Translations under genes and position numbers: made by a program
Shown here: positions 1 through 10,029 of the stretch, in pieces
Layout of the letters: every line of letters begins with the position of its first letter
Numbering within the stretch: the first letter of the stretch is position 1
Origin: Streptococcus suis
Lineage (GTDB): Bacteria > Bacillota > Bacilli > Lactobacillales > Streptococcaceae
Assembly: GCF_002960425.1 (NCBI RefSeq)
Contig: NZ_POIZ01000023.1
Location: 1 to 34,837 of the forward strand
Reading direction: 5' to 3'
Length of the DNA: 34,837 bases
The notes under the pieces: generated by a model
Seen by the model: the letters and a program-made list of their open reading frames with translations, nothing else
Database searches by the model: none
What the model was told of the DNA's origin: nothing

Positions 1-198
1 AGAGGTCAAAAAGTGGTTGAAACCGAGATAGGCTTCCTCCTAATGAGCATGAATCTAACGAAATTGGCTAAGAAATTAGTCCAAGAGAGTAGAAAAAGAA
101 AGAAAAACACAGATAGTTCGGCTGGATTTCATCAAAATCAGCTCGAATCTATCTGTGTTTTTTATTTACCGGCTAGTTTTTGCCCAGCCTCTTCATGA
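1..198 (+). CDS. IS1182-family transposase, C-terminal fragment (5' partial)
   Basis: The reading frame is open from the first base and stops at 196-198. The visible peptide runs RGQKVVETEIGF and then LLMSMNLTKLAKKL, which is the usual end of IS1182-type transposases: a conserved VETxxGxxxxxMNLxK stretch after the DDE domain. The frame then continues through the hairpin and the terminal inverted repeat and stops just outside the element. The final roughly 30 residues are therefore low-value sequence encoded by the IS end. The catalytic region lies outside the window. The GTG at position 13 is internal, not a start. Confidence 0.7.
   Translation, partial: RGQKVVETEIGFLLMSMNLTKLAKKLVQESRKRKKNTDSSAGFHQNQLESICVFYLPASFCPASS
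103..163. terminator. Hairpin at the right end of the IS
   Basis: A long interrupted inverted repeat pairs AAAAACACAGATAG on the left arm with CTATCTGTGTTTTT on the right, with further partial pairing inside. T-rich flanks occur in both directions. It can end transposase transcription on the plus strand. It can also stop minus-strand transcription of the glycerol operon, which has no terminator of its own before the IS. Confidence 0.65.
170..192. repeat. Terminal inverted repeat, right end of IS1182-type element
   Basis: This 23-bp sequence is the exact reverse complement of 34693-34715. It starts CGGCTAGTTTTTG and ends CAGCCTCT. It marks the right boundary of the element. Confidence 0.85.
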
Positions 199-534
199 TT
201 ATAGAAAGAATGAGAGGACCAGGCCACCTAAAATACCGCCTACAAGTGCTGCTAGAATGTTGTTGGTAGCTTTCCCAACCTTTCCTCCACGCGCTACAGA
301 GGCTACAAATACTCCTACTCCTGCTGCTAATCCCATATCGACCCAGGCATCACCTGATTGAGACATAAGACCGACACCATGATTGAGACACCATACCGTA
401 CCGACAACCATGGCCGCTGCTAACCAGCCACCAATTGGTCCAAAATGCTCGACCATTTTTCCCCAGGTCAATCGAATAACAAATGGGAAAACAAAGGCAC
501 CTACAAGTGTCGCTATTGCTTGTTGAATTGTCAT
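199..534 (-). CDS. Lin0368-like small membrane protein, putative glycerol transporter subunit B
   Basis: A protein of 111 residues that is almost wholly hydrophobic, with about three membrane segments. It is clearly paralogous to the upstream gene. Both share the pattern G-x-IGG-x2-AA-x4-G-x2-W-x2-NH-x2-GL followed by VDMGL. The start at 534 is chosen because an AGGAGG lies just upstream; an upstream ATG at 606 would lie inside the preceding gene. The stop of that gene is ten bases away, so the two are co-transcribed after glpK-glpO. The family is annotated as a putative glycerol transporter subunit because it travels with glpK/glpO where glpF is absent. The biochemical role is not established. 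The IS begins six bases beyond the stop codon, and the C-terminus appears intact. Confidence 0.75.
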   Translation of the reverse strand: MTIQQAIATLVGAFVFPFVIRLTWGKMVEHFGPIGGWLAAAMVVGTVWCLNHGVGLMSQSGDAWVDMGLAAGVGVFVASVARGGKVGKATNNILAALVGGILGGLVLSFFL

Positions 535-544
535 GATAATCCTC

Positions 545-898
545 CTAGTCTTTTTCCATATCTTCTTCAATCTTAGCTGCAACCAGTCCACCAATTGTAG
601 CCCCAACGATAATCAAAAGGATAGTCGGTAAAGAATCAGCAATAGTACCAAATCCCTTCATAAATGCATCTCGAAAAATACCGCAGATAGCAATACCTAG
701 TCCCATATCAACAAATGCTGAGTCAGCATCATGTTTAATAAGTCCTAGATAGTGGTTCATATACCACATTGGACCAATGATAATAAAAGCCGCGAAGAAA
801 CCACCGATAATACCATAAGCTTCTGCAAATGCTCCCCAGACACTCATGACAATCATACCTGCAATCATATAGCCAATAGTTGAACGTAAAAATTTCAT
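545..898 (-). CDS. Lin0368-like small membrane protein, putative glycerol transporter subunit A
   Basis: A 117-residue integral membrane protein with about three hydrophobic segments and a charged tail (KIEEDMEKD). It carries the paired-family signature W-x2-NHYLGL and FVDMGL near the middle. A good ribosome binding site (AGAGGAG) precedes the start at 898. It lies 85 bp downstream of glpO in the same orientation, and two mRNA hairpins occupy the gap. Together with its paralogue immediately downstream it probably forms a heteromeric membrane complex for glycerol or a related polyol. This is inferred from the operon context and from the family name used in annotation, since no transport motif can be read directly. 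Confidence 0.75.
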   Translation of the reverse strand: MKFLRSTIGYMIAGMIVMSVWGAFAEAYGIIGGFFAAFIIIGPMWYMNHYLGLIKHDADSAFVDMGLGIAICGIFRDAFMKGFGTIADSLPTILLIIVGATIGGLVAAKIEEDMEKD

Positions 899-908
899 AA
901 CTTCTCCT

Positions 909-973
909 CTTGTATCAATCTCTTATTGATAAACTGGTGGGAAACTTCTTCCATAGAAGAACAAGCTCCCACC
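909..973 (-). promoter_or_regulatory. Two intercistronic stem-loops between glpO and the small membrane genes
   Basis: On the minus strand a long hairpin occupies 973-936. Its arms are GGTGGGA and TCCCACC, with extra pairing of TTCTTC with GAAGAA around a TATG loop. A second short hairpin (ATCAAT/ATTGAT) lies just beyond it. No U-run follows the first, so it is not a typical terminator. It may set the relative mRNA level or stability of the downstream genes. Confidence 0.45.
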
Positions 974-983
974 TACCAATAGA

Positions 984-2813
984 TTATTTTTCTTTTAGAT
1001 AGCTCAAATCATTTTTGTGCAAGGTTTCCGCAAGTAAGCCTTCCTGTTGAGCCACTTCTTCCTCTGACCAAGCATAATACGCTGCCATTTCTTTCAAAAT
1101 GTCTGGTGCTACCGCATCCAATTGCTCACGCATAAAGAGCATGTAGTTGGTACGACGAAGAAGATAGTCAACTGCAGTCAAGGTCATTTCTTCCTTCATG
1201 GCATAATGAAGAGAAAGCAAATCACGTTGATTAAGGTCAGACACAGCCTCTACTTTATGGTTCAAGGCAAATACTTTTGGCGCATTTGAGCCGTACAAGT
1301 TAGCTAGGTAGAGAGCATCATCGTAGTCCAAACCTTTTTTCACCCCTAATTGTGCCAGGTGTTCAATCTCTTCTGCTACGTTTGCAGGGTTCAATTCCCC
1401 TCCAGAAACTGGATAGGTCTTCGAATTGATGAGTTTGAAGCTACGGCCATATTCTTCTTTGAGAATGTCTGCTACTTTTTCTAAGGCACCTTCTGCCATC
1501 TTACGGAAGTCAGTAATTTTACCACCAGCAAGTGTCAGCAAACCATTGTCATCACGATCAAGGGCAGAGCCACGTGATACAGCTGAAGGATCCAAGTGTT
1601 TTTCTGAAACACTACCTTCCAAATGTGTCAAATCATGTTCCACATCGTCACGAGTCTTTTCATTGTTCAAGTAGCCTTTGACCGTTTCAATCAGGCTATT
1701 AAAGCTGTCATCACTGAGCTTACCGTTGTTACCACCGTTATAGTCGGAAGCACCATTGCCAGACAAGAGGGGACGAAGACCTGCCCAACCGCTCTCAATG
1801 TCATCCAAGGTCAAGTTTGCTTCTGGGAAGCGATTGTTGACAATATCTAGTAGGTAGTCAACGTCTTCTTGAGTTACCATTGGATTCGCCAAATCACCAG
1901 TATAGTCCGTATCTGTCGTACCAAAGTAGGTTTTATTTTCACGTGGAAGGACAAAGACCATGCGACCATCTGCGTGACCTGTATCAAAATAAGTCGGCTG
2001 TGGCACAGACAAGCGAGAGCTGTCGACAACTAGATGTACACCTTTGGTTGGACGCATTTGAAGGACACCTGAACCTTCGCCACCGAGGTTGCGTACTTCA
2101 TCACTCCAAGGTCCTGTTGTATTGATAACCAAACGTGCACGGATTTCAAAGGTACTATCTGTCAGCAAATCACGAGCGACGATCCCGACAACTTTTCCAG
2201 CCTCATCCTTGATGAATTTCTCCGCTTTGACACGGCTAGCAATCAAGGCACCATCTTTGGCTGCCCGTTTGATATTTTCAATTACTAGGCGAGCATCATT
2301 GTTACGGAAGTCAAGGTAAACTCCACCACCAAGCAAGCCTTCTTTTTTCAGGTGAGGTGCCCGTTCTAGGACTTCTTCTCTCGTCAACACCTTATTGGCA
2401 AGGTCTGTATTGTTGACGCCAGCCAAGAGGTCATAGAGGTCCATAGCCACTTTCAAGCGGAAGAGGCTAAAGGTAGAACCCTCTTCATCATAGACTGGTA
2501 GCAACATTGGATCTGGTTTTGGAATATGTGGGGCAATATTTTGCACAACTGCACGTTCTGAAACCGTATCGGAAACCACTTCTACATCAAATTGTTTGAG
2601 GTAACGAAGTCCACCGTGAACCAATTTGGTTGAACGGCTGGATGTCCCTTCGGCAAAGTCTTGCATTTCAATCAAGGCTGTTTCCATGCCACTAGCAGCG
2701 GCTTGGAGGGCTACGCCAGCCCCCGTAATCCCGCCACCGATAACCAGAAGGTCCAACTGTCTATCTTGCATTTTTTCAATCGCTAAGCGACGTGTTTCTT
2801 TTGAAAATTCCAT
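984..2813 (-). CDS. glpO: Alpha-glycerophosphate oxidase (glycerol-3-phosphate oxidase)
   Basis: A 609-residue FAD enzyme that oxidises sn-glycerol-3-phosphate to dihydroxyacetone phosphate with O2 as acceptor, releasing H2O2. The length matches streptococcal GlpO (about 608). An FAD-binding glycine motif GGGITGAG sits at residues 26-33, followed by the family motifs SSRSTKLVHGGLRYL and YLDFRNNDARL and a conserved GLRPLL segment. It starts 21 bp after glpK ends. In lactic acid bacteria this oxidase replaces the respiratory GlpD and is a major source of peroxide. Its expression probably follows glpK under catabolite control from the cre site upstream of that gene. Confidence 0.95.
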   Translation of the reverse strand: MEFSKETRRLAIEKMQDRQLDLLVIGGGITGAGVALQAAASGMETALIEMQDFAEGTSSRSTKLVHGGLRYLKQFDVEVVSDTVSERAVVQNIAPHIPKPDPMLLPVYDEEGSTFSLFRLKVAMDLYDLLAGVNNTDLANKVLTREEVLERAPHLKKEGLLGGGVYLDFRNNDARLVIENIKRAAKDGALIASRVKAEKFIKDEAGKVVGIVARDLLTDSTFEIRARLVINTTGPWSDEVRNLGGEGSGVLQMRPTKGVHLVVDSSRLSVPQPTYFDTGHADGRMVFVLPRENKTYFGTTDTDYTGDLANPMVTQEDVDYLLDIVNNRFPEANLTLDDIESGWAGLRPLLSGNGASDYNGGNNGKLSDDSFNSLIETVKGYLNNEKTRDDVEHDLTHLEGSVSEKHLDPSAVSRGSALDRDDNGLLTLAGGKITDFRKMAEGALEKVADILKEEYGRSFKLINSKTYPVSGGELNPANVAEEIEHLAQLGVKKGLDYDDALYLANLYGSNAPKVFALNHKVEAVSDLNQRDLLSLHYAMKEEMTLTAVDYLLRRTNYMLFMREQLDAVAPDILKEMAAYYAWSEEEVAQQEGLLAETLHKNDLSYLKEK

Positions 2814-2834
2814 GTTTTCACACTTTCTATTTCT

Positions 2835-4430
<1,596 letters not shown>

Positions 4431-4432
4431 CT

Positions 4433-4465
4433 ATCAATTTTTTTAGATTTTTTAAAAAAATTGAT
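4433..4465. repeat. 13-bp perfect AT-rich inverted repeat between the glpK and regulator genes
   Basis: The arms ATCAATTTTTTTA (4433-4445) and TAAAAAAATTGAT (4453-4465) are exact reverse complements around a 7-base spacer. It lies upstream of the presumed glpK promoter. It could be a regulator-binding site or an UP-like element. It lacks the GC-rich stem of a terminator. Confidence 0.5.
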
Positions 4466-4487
4466 AAAGCAGGATTTGCATATAAAA

Positions 4488-4513
4488 AAACTTCCTAGAA
4501 AACTAGAAAGTTT
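4488..4513 (-). terminator. Terminator of the Mga-like regulator gene
   Basis: The stem is AAACTT-C-CTAG/CTAG-A-AAGTTT with an AAAA loop. A run of T follows it on the minus strand, directly after the regulator stop codon. Confidence 0.65.
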
Positions 4514-4514
4514 A

Positions 4515-5984
4515 TCACCGTCGTTCAATTCGGAAGTGTGTTCGCTCAACCAGGCGCTTGGCCTGCTCTAATTTGCGCTGATGAATTGTCTGAATCAAAC
4601 TTTTTAGGTCTTTCAATTCCTGAACAGTTGGCATAGCATACACTTGGAAAAAGGGGCCCTTCTCCCATGGATAATCGTGGCAGATAACCAAATCATAGGA
4701 TTGGTCTGGTTGGACAGGTTCGATTTGAATGGACCGATTGCGTTCTAATGACTGACGGAGGACTTGCAAGATTGGTGAACTAATAACAGATGGATAGCTG
4801 GATGCCCAACCAATCTGTACCATAGCTGGCTCCACCTGCATGAAATAAGAAAATAACTGGCTCAAGGACCTCAGATGACAAACTGCCATCTCTTCCTTTC
4901 TCCCAAAAATCTCGCTGGAAACATGGCGTAAAATACTGCTTGCTGCCATTTGCACGGACACTTCATAAGAACCAAGTTCATCAAAGCCACTCTCTATGCA
5001 GGAAGTGAAAAAATAGAGCTGACTAAAGACCTGATTGAGATGATAGAGTTCCCCCTCTTCCACTGCCAAATCTGTTTGCAATAAGACCTTGACCTGTTGA
5101 AAGGCCCAACTAGTCGCTGCCATGATGGGACCACCAAAGCCCAATACCTGTTCTAATTGATGAGCAGCCAATATCCCTTGACTGAACAAAAATGCAAAAA
5201 CAGACATGGTGTCCCCCTCTTGAAAGGAAGCCGATGATTGCTGGCTCAAGGTCAAAAACAGTTGCCGTAGTTGCCGATAGAATTTATGTTGCTCATAAGG
5301 AGCCATTAGCTGATAGACCGCCTGAAAATCCAAATCTTTCAAGCGCATTCTCTTCTGGACAATCATCAACCATAGGGCTAGCTGATGAGCCTGTCTTGGA
5401 TTAAAGGGGGATTGATAAAAGCGTTCAAAAATTGGCAAATGCCCCAGTTGTTCGACAAATACTCGTTCCTTTTCTAGTTCCTTTAAAGGCCGGGTCAGCC
5501 AAAACAAGTGATAATAGAGATAACGAATTTGCAATTCACTGCCACGCAAACGACCGCTTCGAATAGTCACCTGAAACTCTTTCAAGAATTGGTTTATAGA
5601 GGACAGGTGTCTGTTTAAGGTTGCCTCACTGAGTAACAAATCCTGCGCCAGCATGGGAATAGAGCATTCATTCTTATCAAAAAAATAGAGTAAAATATGG
5701 TACTTCACACTCGTTCGACACAGATAGGCAAACAGGTCTTGGATGGATAAGGTGGCGCCACGGTGCAGTAGGATTTCCTCTTCTCTAATCTGAAAAACAA
5801 GTCCAAACGGCTCCTCTGCAACCTCTTCAGAAAAACTCTCTATATAGCGTAACAAGGTCGATTTAGACAGATGCAATTCCTGAGCCGCCTCTTTTATCCC
5901 AAGGGCTGTGACCGACTTTCTCAAAAGAAGGAAAAGCTGGTAAATAGCACGCTCCCGTTTCTCTAATAAATCTAGTATATGCAC
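4515..5984 (-). CDS. Mga-like helix-turn-helix transcriptional regulator
   Basis: A 489-residue protein with the layout of the Mga/AtxA family. It has one helix-turn-helix at about residues 28-50 (IKEAAQELHLSKSTLLRYI) and a second at about 108-131 (SIPMLAQDLLLSEATLNRHL). A helical central region of PRD type follows, and then a C-terminal EIIB-like fold around DLVICHDYP. It lies between an oxidoreductase gene (11 bp upstream, same operon) and the glycerol operon downstream. An equivalent gene sits next to glpK in pneumococcus. It may control glp expression, but no binding site is proven. Loss of clear PRD histidines cannot be judged by eye. Confidence 0.8.
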   Translation of the reverse strand: MHILDLLEKRERAIYQLFLLLRKSVTALGIKEAAQELHLSKSTLLRYIESFSEEVAEEPFGLVFQIREEEILLHRGATLSIQDLFAYLCRTSVKYHILLYFFDKNECSIPMLAQDLLLSEATLNRHLSSINQFLKEFQVTIRSGRLRGSELQIRYLYYHLFWLTRPLKELEKERVFVEQLGHLPIFERFYQSPFNPRQAHQLALWLMIVQKRMRLKDLDFQAVYQLMAPYEQHKFYRQLRQLFLTLSQQSSASFQEGDTMSVFAFLFSQGILAAHQLEQVLGFGGPIMAATSWAFQQVKVLLQTDLAVEEGELYHLNQVFSQLYFFTSCIESGFDELGSYEVSVQMAASSILRHVSSEIFGRKEEMAVCHLRSLSQLFSYFMQVEPAMVQIGWASSYPSVISSPILQVLRQSLERNRSIQIEPVQPDQSYDLVICHDYPWEKGPFFQVYAMPTVQELKDLKSLIQTIHQRKLEQAKRLVERTHFRIERR

Positions 5985-5995
5985 CAGCTCACCAC

Positions 5996-7324
5996 CTACT
6001 CTCTATCCTCTTTTTGCCATAGATAACGATTGGCTGCTTCAACAAGAAATGGTTGCAAATCCGTCCTCCTTGGTAAACAGAGCCAAGCTTCCTGTAGCAA
6101 GTCTTCCACCGTCATTTCCTTAGAGATGGCAAGAGCAAGCACATTCATCTGTGCTATATGATCAGAGGTAGACACCAGTTGCCCACCAAGTATGCGTCCA
6201 TCCTTTCGACTAACCACCATTTTAAAGTCGATTGTTTCCTCATCCCACTGGCTAAAGGCTTGTTGAATACGGATAGTGTCGGTATCTAACCACAAATTTG
6301 CTTCCCTTTCGGTCAGACCGACACTGGTCAAATTATAACCAAATACATGGGTGGAAACAATGCGTTCAACAGCTCTTAAAGGCTTCTTCTTAGCCAAAAG
6401 GTTTTCTGCAACCAAGCGACCTGTCAAGATAGCATGATTGATCATGGGCAGATAGGCCTGCCCAAACATGGTCACAGGCATCCGAATTAAATCTCCTACC
6501 GCAAAAATTCCAGATTGACTGGTTTCAAGATAGTCATCCACCAGAATACTGCCGTCTGTATGCAAATCAACTAATCCTTCCACCAAATCTGTATGAGGTC
6601 TAAAGTTGGTCCCCAAAAGAACAAAGTCAGACAGGTAGGTTCCCTGCAAGCTGCTTAACTGGACTTGACCCAGTTCATTCAAGCTGACTTCATTGATGGT
6701 TTCTGAAAAATGATAGTCCAAGCCTATCCGTTCAAATTCATTCCAGATAAAGTCGACCATTTCCTGATCAAAATACTTGGCCAAGGGCCATTCTTGCGAC
6801 TCCATCAATCTAAGCTTCAAAGGCAGACGACTGAGTGCTTCTAGGCTTTCAAGCCCAATTTGACCAGCACCTATTACCGTCACACTCTCTGCTTCTTCTA
6901 GCTTTTCAAAACTCTTTTGGGCTTGAGCAATGGATTTACTGGTCAATATCTTTTTCGACAGGTCAACCGAGTGGTGTTCCCAGACTTGTTGGGCACCCAT
7001 GGCTAAAACAAGGTAATCATAGGTCACATCCTGATGTTTATTTTCTTGCTTCAGTCTGACCTTTTTTAATTCTGCTTCTATGGAAATGCATTCCCATCCA
7101 AGCAAGAACTGAATGGCTGACTGCTCTAGCCCTTCAAAATAGCGAATTCTTGCTTCTTCCCAGCTTGAAATTTCTCCTTTTATTTTCCAATTCAGTGCAT
7201 TTGGAAAATAAGCGATACTCTCTTCTTTGTCAATCAAGTAGATAGTGGCTTGTGGATAACGTTTTTGGCATTCCATTGCAGTTGTCAAGCCAGCAAATGA
7301 AGCACCAATGATAACAATATTCAT
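5996..7324 (-). CDS. FAD/NAD(P)-binding oxidoreductase of the NADH oxidase fold, active-site Cys and His absent
   Basis: A 442-residue flavoprotein with the layout of Nox, Npr and CoA-disulfide reductase: N-terminal FAD motif GASFAG at residues 7-12, central NAD motif GAGQIG, FAD motif GIFAVGDL, and a C-terminal dimerisation domain. In NADH oxidase and peroxidase the catalytic pair is His10 and Cys42. Here residue 10 is Phe and residue 42 is Asn (IAYFPNAL). It therefore cannot use the usual cysteine sulfenic acid chemistry, and its electron acceptor is unknown. The start at 7324 follows a GGGAGG ribosome binding site; an upstream ATG at 7348 has poor support. It is co-transcribed with the Mga-like gene. 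Confidence 0.8.
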   Translation of the reverse strand: MNIVIIGASFAGLTTAMECQKRYPQATIYLIDKEESIAYFPNALNWKIKGEISSWEEARIRYFEGLEQSAIQFLLGWECISIEAELKKVRLKQENKHQDVTYDYLVLAMGAQQVWEHHSVDLSKKILTSKSIAQAQKSFEKLEEAESVTVIGAGQIGLESLEALSRLPLKLRLMESQEWPLAKYFDQEMVDFIWNEFERIGLDYHFSETINEVSLNELGQVQLSSLQGTYLSDFVLLGTNFRPHTDLVEGLVDLHTDGSILVDDYLETSQSGIFAVGDLIRMPVTMFGQAYLPMINHAILTGRLVAENLLAKKKPLRAVERIVSTHVFGYNLTSVGLTEREANLWLDTDTIRIQQAFSQWDEETIDFKMVVSRKDGRILGGQLVSTSDHIAQMNVLALAISKEMTVEDLLQEAWLCLPRRTDLQPFLVEAANRYLWQKEDRE

Positions 7325-7393
7325 TCCGCAACCTCCCTTCCTCTCCATTATAGCACTGACTGTTCGATTTTTTCTTGAAAAGGTTTACAGCTT

Positions 7394-7424
7394 AAAAAAA
7401 AACACACCAGATAACTGATGTGTT
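7394..7424 (-). terminator. Terminator downstream of dapA and the repeat array
   Basis: The minus strand reads AACACATCAG, TTAT, CTGGTGTGTT and then a long T run. It lies beyond the hairpin repeats and ends dapA transcription before the oxidoreductase gene. Confidence 0.7.
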
Positions 7425-7486
7425 TAGATAAACTGAAATAAAAGGTCGAAAATGACAGTTAACGTCTTGGTTGACCTAGCTATCGA

Positions 7487-7866
7487 GTTTTTAGGCTCGG
7501 GTTAAAAACGTCCACAGACGTTGCTCGCTCTCTTATTTCTTGGCTCGCGTTAAAACAGTCTATCCGTAGACTGTCCTCGCTTTCATGTTTTCAGGCTCGC
7601 GTTAAAATACTTCGCTTTTTTATTTTCAAGCTCAGGTCTTCTGTGGTCACTTTCGTAGTTCTTGGTGACCAGCTGAAACAGTTCCCCGAACTGTTTCACT
7701 CCACTGGACTATTCTTATCCCCTGACTATCCTCGCTTTCGGGTTTTTGAGCTCGGGTTAAAAACGTCCCCAGACGTTGCTCGCTCTCTTGTTTCTAGGCT
7801 CACGTTAAAACAGTCTATCCATAGACTATCCTCGCTTTCATATTTTCAGGCTCGGGTTGGACGTTT
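7487..7866. repeat. Array of hairpin-bearing intergenic repeats downstream of dapA
   Basis: The stretch is built from variants of one unit: GGCTCGCGTTAAAA, then a small palindrome, then CTCGCTTTCATGTTTTCA. Unit starts are near 7494, 7542, 7594, 7629, 7749, 7797 and 7849. The palindromes differ between units (ACGTCCACAGACGT; CAGTCTATCCGTAGACTG; AACAGTTCCCCGAACTGTT). A 117-bp block at 7487-7603 recurs without indels at 7742-7858, 255 bp away. Flanking sequence at 7430-7486 looks like a decayed unit. No convincing gene is present. It would form a chain of hairpins in the dapA 3' UTR. Confidence 0.75.
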
Positions 7867-8802
7867 TTAATAATCCGGTCTTACGACTCCTGTTACGGTG
7901 GCTTTGGTTGCTTCGTAGTCGCCGTCCACTACGACTTTGATAATGCGTTTGGCATCTTCTTCAGGACATGGTACCAACGGTAAGCGAAGGGGACCAACTT
8001 CAAATCCAAGATAGTTGAGAACTGCCTTAACAGGAGCAGGACTTGGATAAGAGAAGAGGGCATTGACTTTTGGAATGAATTTGCGTTGCATAGCAGCTGC
8101 TGTTCGGATGTCTTGTTGCTCAATAGCTGTGAACATTTCATACATTTCATCACCATTTGTATGGGAAGCCACTGAAATCACACCGTCTGCCCCCAAGTTC
8201 ATGGCATGGAAGGCATCTCCGTCTTCACCTGTATAAATCAAGAAATCTTCTGGTTTGTTTTCAATCAAGTAAGCCATATTGGCAAGGCTAGTACACTCTT
8301 TGACCCCAATGATATTGGGATGTTCTGCCAAACGCAACATGGTTTCTGGTGTCATTTCCACCACCACGCGACCTGGGATATTGTAGATAATGATTGGCAA
8401 ATCTGAAGCATCTGCAATGGCCTTGAAGTGTTGATACATGCCTTCTTGAGATGGCTTGTTGTAATATGGCACGATGGCAAGACCTGCCGCAAAGCCTCCG
8501 AATGCCGCTACTTCCTTAGCAAACTCAATCGAATCGCGCGTATCGTTTGTACCAATACCTGCAATCAAGGGAACGCGACCATTGACAATTTTTTGCACGG
8601 CAGCAAATAATTCCAACTCTTCCGCGTGAGTGAGGGTTGGACTTTCAGCAGTTGTTCCTGCCAACAAAATCCCTTCCGTATGATGAGCCAATAGATGTTC
8701 AACTAATTCTGGCAAAACATCATAGTTAATTGCCCCGTCTTCCTTAAAGGGCGTAATCATAGCCGTAATAATTTTTACATCTCGCAAATCTTGAATAGAC
8801 AT
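7867..8802 (-). CDS. dapA: 4-hydroxy-tetrahydrodipicolinate synthase
   Basis: A 311-residue class I aldolase that condenses pyruvate with aspartate semialdehyde, the first committed step to diaminopimelate and lysine. The Schiff-base lysine is K168 (IIGVKECTS). The proton-relay tyrosine is Y140 in IIYNIPGR, and the [10 protein letters not shown] motif is at about residues 49-58. The family has GTTGES or GTTAES here, and streptococci have the latter. It lies 65 bp downstream of asd, which makes its substrate. A hairpin in the gap may give partial termination. The 3' UTR carries an unusual repeat array. Confidence 0.95.
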   Translation of the reverse strand: MSIQDLRDVKIITAMITPFKEDGAINYDVLPELVEHLLAHHTEGILLAGTTAESPTLTHAEELELFAAVQKIVNGRVPLIAGIGTNDTRDSIEFAKEVAAFGGFAAGLAIVPYYNKPSQEGMYQHFKAIADASDLPIIIYNIPGRVVVEMTPETMLRLAEHPNIIGVKECTSLANMAYLIENKPEDFLIYTGEDGDAFHAMNLGADGVISVASHTNGDEMYEMFTAIEQQDIRTAAAMQRKFIPKVNALFSYPSPAPVKAVLNYLGFEVGPLRLPLVPCPEEDAKRIIKVVVDGDYEATKATVTGVVRPDY

Positions 8803-8824
8803 AGGTTACCTCTCTTTCCTTGCC

Positions 8825-8853
8825 AAAAAAGGCTGAAAACAGCCTTTGTTTTT
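8825..8853 (-). terminator. Hairpin between asd and dapA
   Basis: The stem AAGGCTG/CAGCCTT has a TTTT-type loop and a T run on either strand (minus strand: AAAGGCTGTTTTCAGCCTTT). It lies between the asd stop and the dapA start, so it probably works as an attenuating terminator that lowers dapA readthrough. Confidence 0.65.
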
Positions 8854-8867
8854 CTAAGTTTTCAAAC

Positions 8868-9944
8868 TTATTTCAATTCAAATTTCAACTCTGTAGTTGG
8901 ACGAACCAAGCCACGCTCATGAAGGGTTTCAGCGATTTGAACAGAGTTCCATGCAGCACCCTTGAGTAAGTTATCAGAAACAACCCACATGTGGATACCG
9001 TTTTCCTTATCCAAATCTTTACGGATACGACCAACAAAGGTATCACGGCTACCGACAGCGTTAATGGCTTGCGGATAAATTTGATTAGCCACATCGTCTT
9101 CTAAAACAGCTCCTGGGAAGGATGCAATAGCTGCTTTCACTTCTTCAATCGGTGCAATTTCTTTAGTTTCAATGTAAACAGACTCAGAGTGAGCTGACAA
9201 GACTGGAATACGGACGCAGGTTGCAGAAACGGCAATGCTGTCATCTTCCATGATTTTCTTAGTCTCTTTTGTCATCTTCATCTCTTCGTAAGTGTAGTCA
9301 TTTTCAGTGAAGAGGTCGATTTGTGGAATGGCGTTGAAACCGATTGGGTAGTGTTTCTTATCGCCACCAGAAGGAAGAATGTTCGCTTCTACCGCTTTGG
9401 GCTCTACACCGTCATTCAAAACAGAACGAAGTTGAGCCTGAGTTTCCAAGATAGCTCCCATACCAGCACCAGAAACTGCCTGATAGGTTGATACGATAAT
9501 CCGCTCCAAGCCCCATTTTTGACGAACAGGTTCAAGAGCAACCATCATCTGAATAGTTGAACAGTTTGGACAAGCAATGATACCATTGTGGGCATCAAGC
9601 GCGTGAGCATTTACCTCAGGAACAACCAAGGGCACATCTGGATTTTGACGGAAATACGAGGTATTGTCCACGACAACAGCCCCTGCTTTTACCGCATATG
9701 GAGCATACTTGGCAGATGTAGAACCTCCAGCTGAGAAGAGGGCAATATCCACTCCTTCAAAAGCTGTTTCTGTTGTTTCTTCAATGACAATGTCCTGTCC
9801 CTTAAACTGCAAGGTCTTGCCTGCTGAACGGGCAGAAGCCAAGAAACGCACTTTCTCGATTGGAAGTGTTGACTCTTCCAACATTTTAATCATTTGGACA
9901 CCAACTGCACCAGTTGCACCAACAACAGCTACTACATAAGCCAT
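8868..9944 (-). CDS. asd: Aspartate-semialdehyde dehydrogenase
   Basis: A 358-residue enzyme that reduces aspartyl-4-phosphate with NADPH to aspartate semialdehyde, feeding lysine/DAP, threonine and methionine synthesis. The NADP-binding motif GATGAVG is at residues 9-15. The nucleophilic cysteine is C128 in CPNCSTIQ. The length fits Gram-positive Asd. A clear ribosome binding site (AAAGGAG) precedes the start. It is the promoter-proximal gene before dapA, and the pairing with dapA supports the call. Confidence 0.95.
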   Translation of the reverse strand: MAYVVAVVGATGAVGVQMIKMLEESTLPIEKVRFLASARSAGKTLQFKGQDIVIEETTETAFEGVDIALFSAGGSTSAKYAPYAVKAGAVVVDNTSYFRQNPDVPLVVPEVNAHALDAHNGIIACPNCSTIQMMVALEPVRQKWGLERIIVSTYQAVSGAGMGAILETQAQLRSVLNDGVEPKAVEANILPSGGDKKHYPIGFNAIPQIDLFTENDYTYEEMKMTKETKKIMEDDSIAVSATCVRIPVLSAHSESVYIETKEIAPIEEVKAAIASFPGAVLEDDVANQIYPQAINAVGSRDTFVGRIRKDLDKENGIHMWVVSDNLLKGAAWNSVQIAETLHERGLVRPTTELKFELK

Positions 9945-9999
9945 AGAAATCTCCTTTAAGTCAATTCTTCAAAATTTTCTAAAAATTTGTTATTTCATA

Positions 10000-10005
10000 A
10001 TTATA
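10000..10005 (-). promoter_or_regulatory. Probable -10 element of the asd promoter
   Basis: A perfect TATAAT lies on the minus strand 56 bp before the asd start. The -35 region is poor (TTTTCT-like at 17 bp), so the promoter assignment rests on the -10 alone. Confidence 0.45.
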
Positions 10006-10029
10006 CCATAATATTTTGAAAAGAAAAGC

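Larger units (their letters stand above)
1..192 (+). mobile_element. IS1182-type insertion sequence, right end (truncated by window edge)
   Basis: The window opens inside an insertion sequence. It holds the last codons of a transposase, a hairpin, and a 23-bp terminal inverted repeat at 170-192. The reverse complement of that repeat occurs at 34693-34715, where a second copy of the same element starts. The element ends six bases before the stop codon of the last glycerol-operon gene. Family assignment rests on the transposase C-terminal motif (TEIGFLLMSMNLTKLAKKL) and on the N-terminus of the second copy. It is remembered, not searched. Confidence 0.8.

Noticed and set aside
535..606. An extended start at 606 for the last glycerol-operon gene
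   Set aside because: It would overlap the preceding gene by about 60 bp; the ATG at 534 has an AGGAGG and fits the paralogue length.
7643..7870. A 75-codon open frame on the plus strand in the repeat region
   Set aside because: It lies wholly in the hairpin repeats, has no ribosome binding site, and its sequence is explained by the repeat unit.
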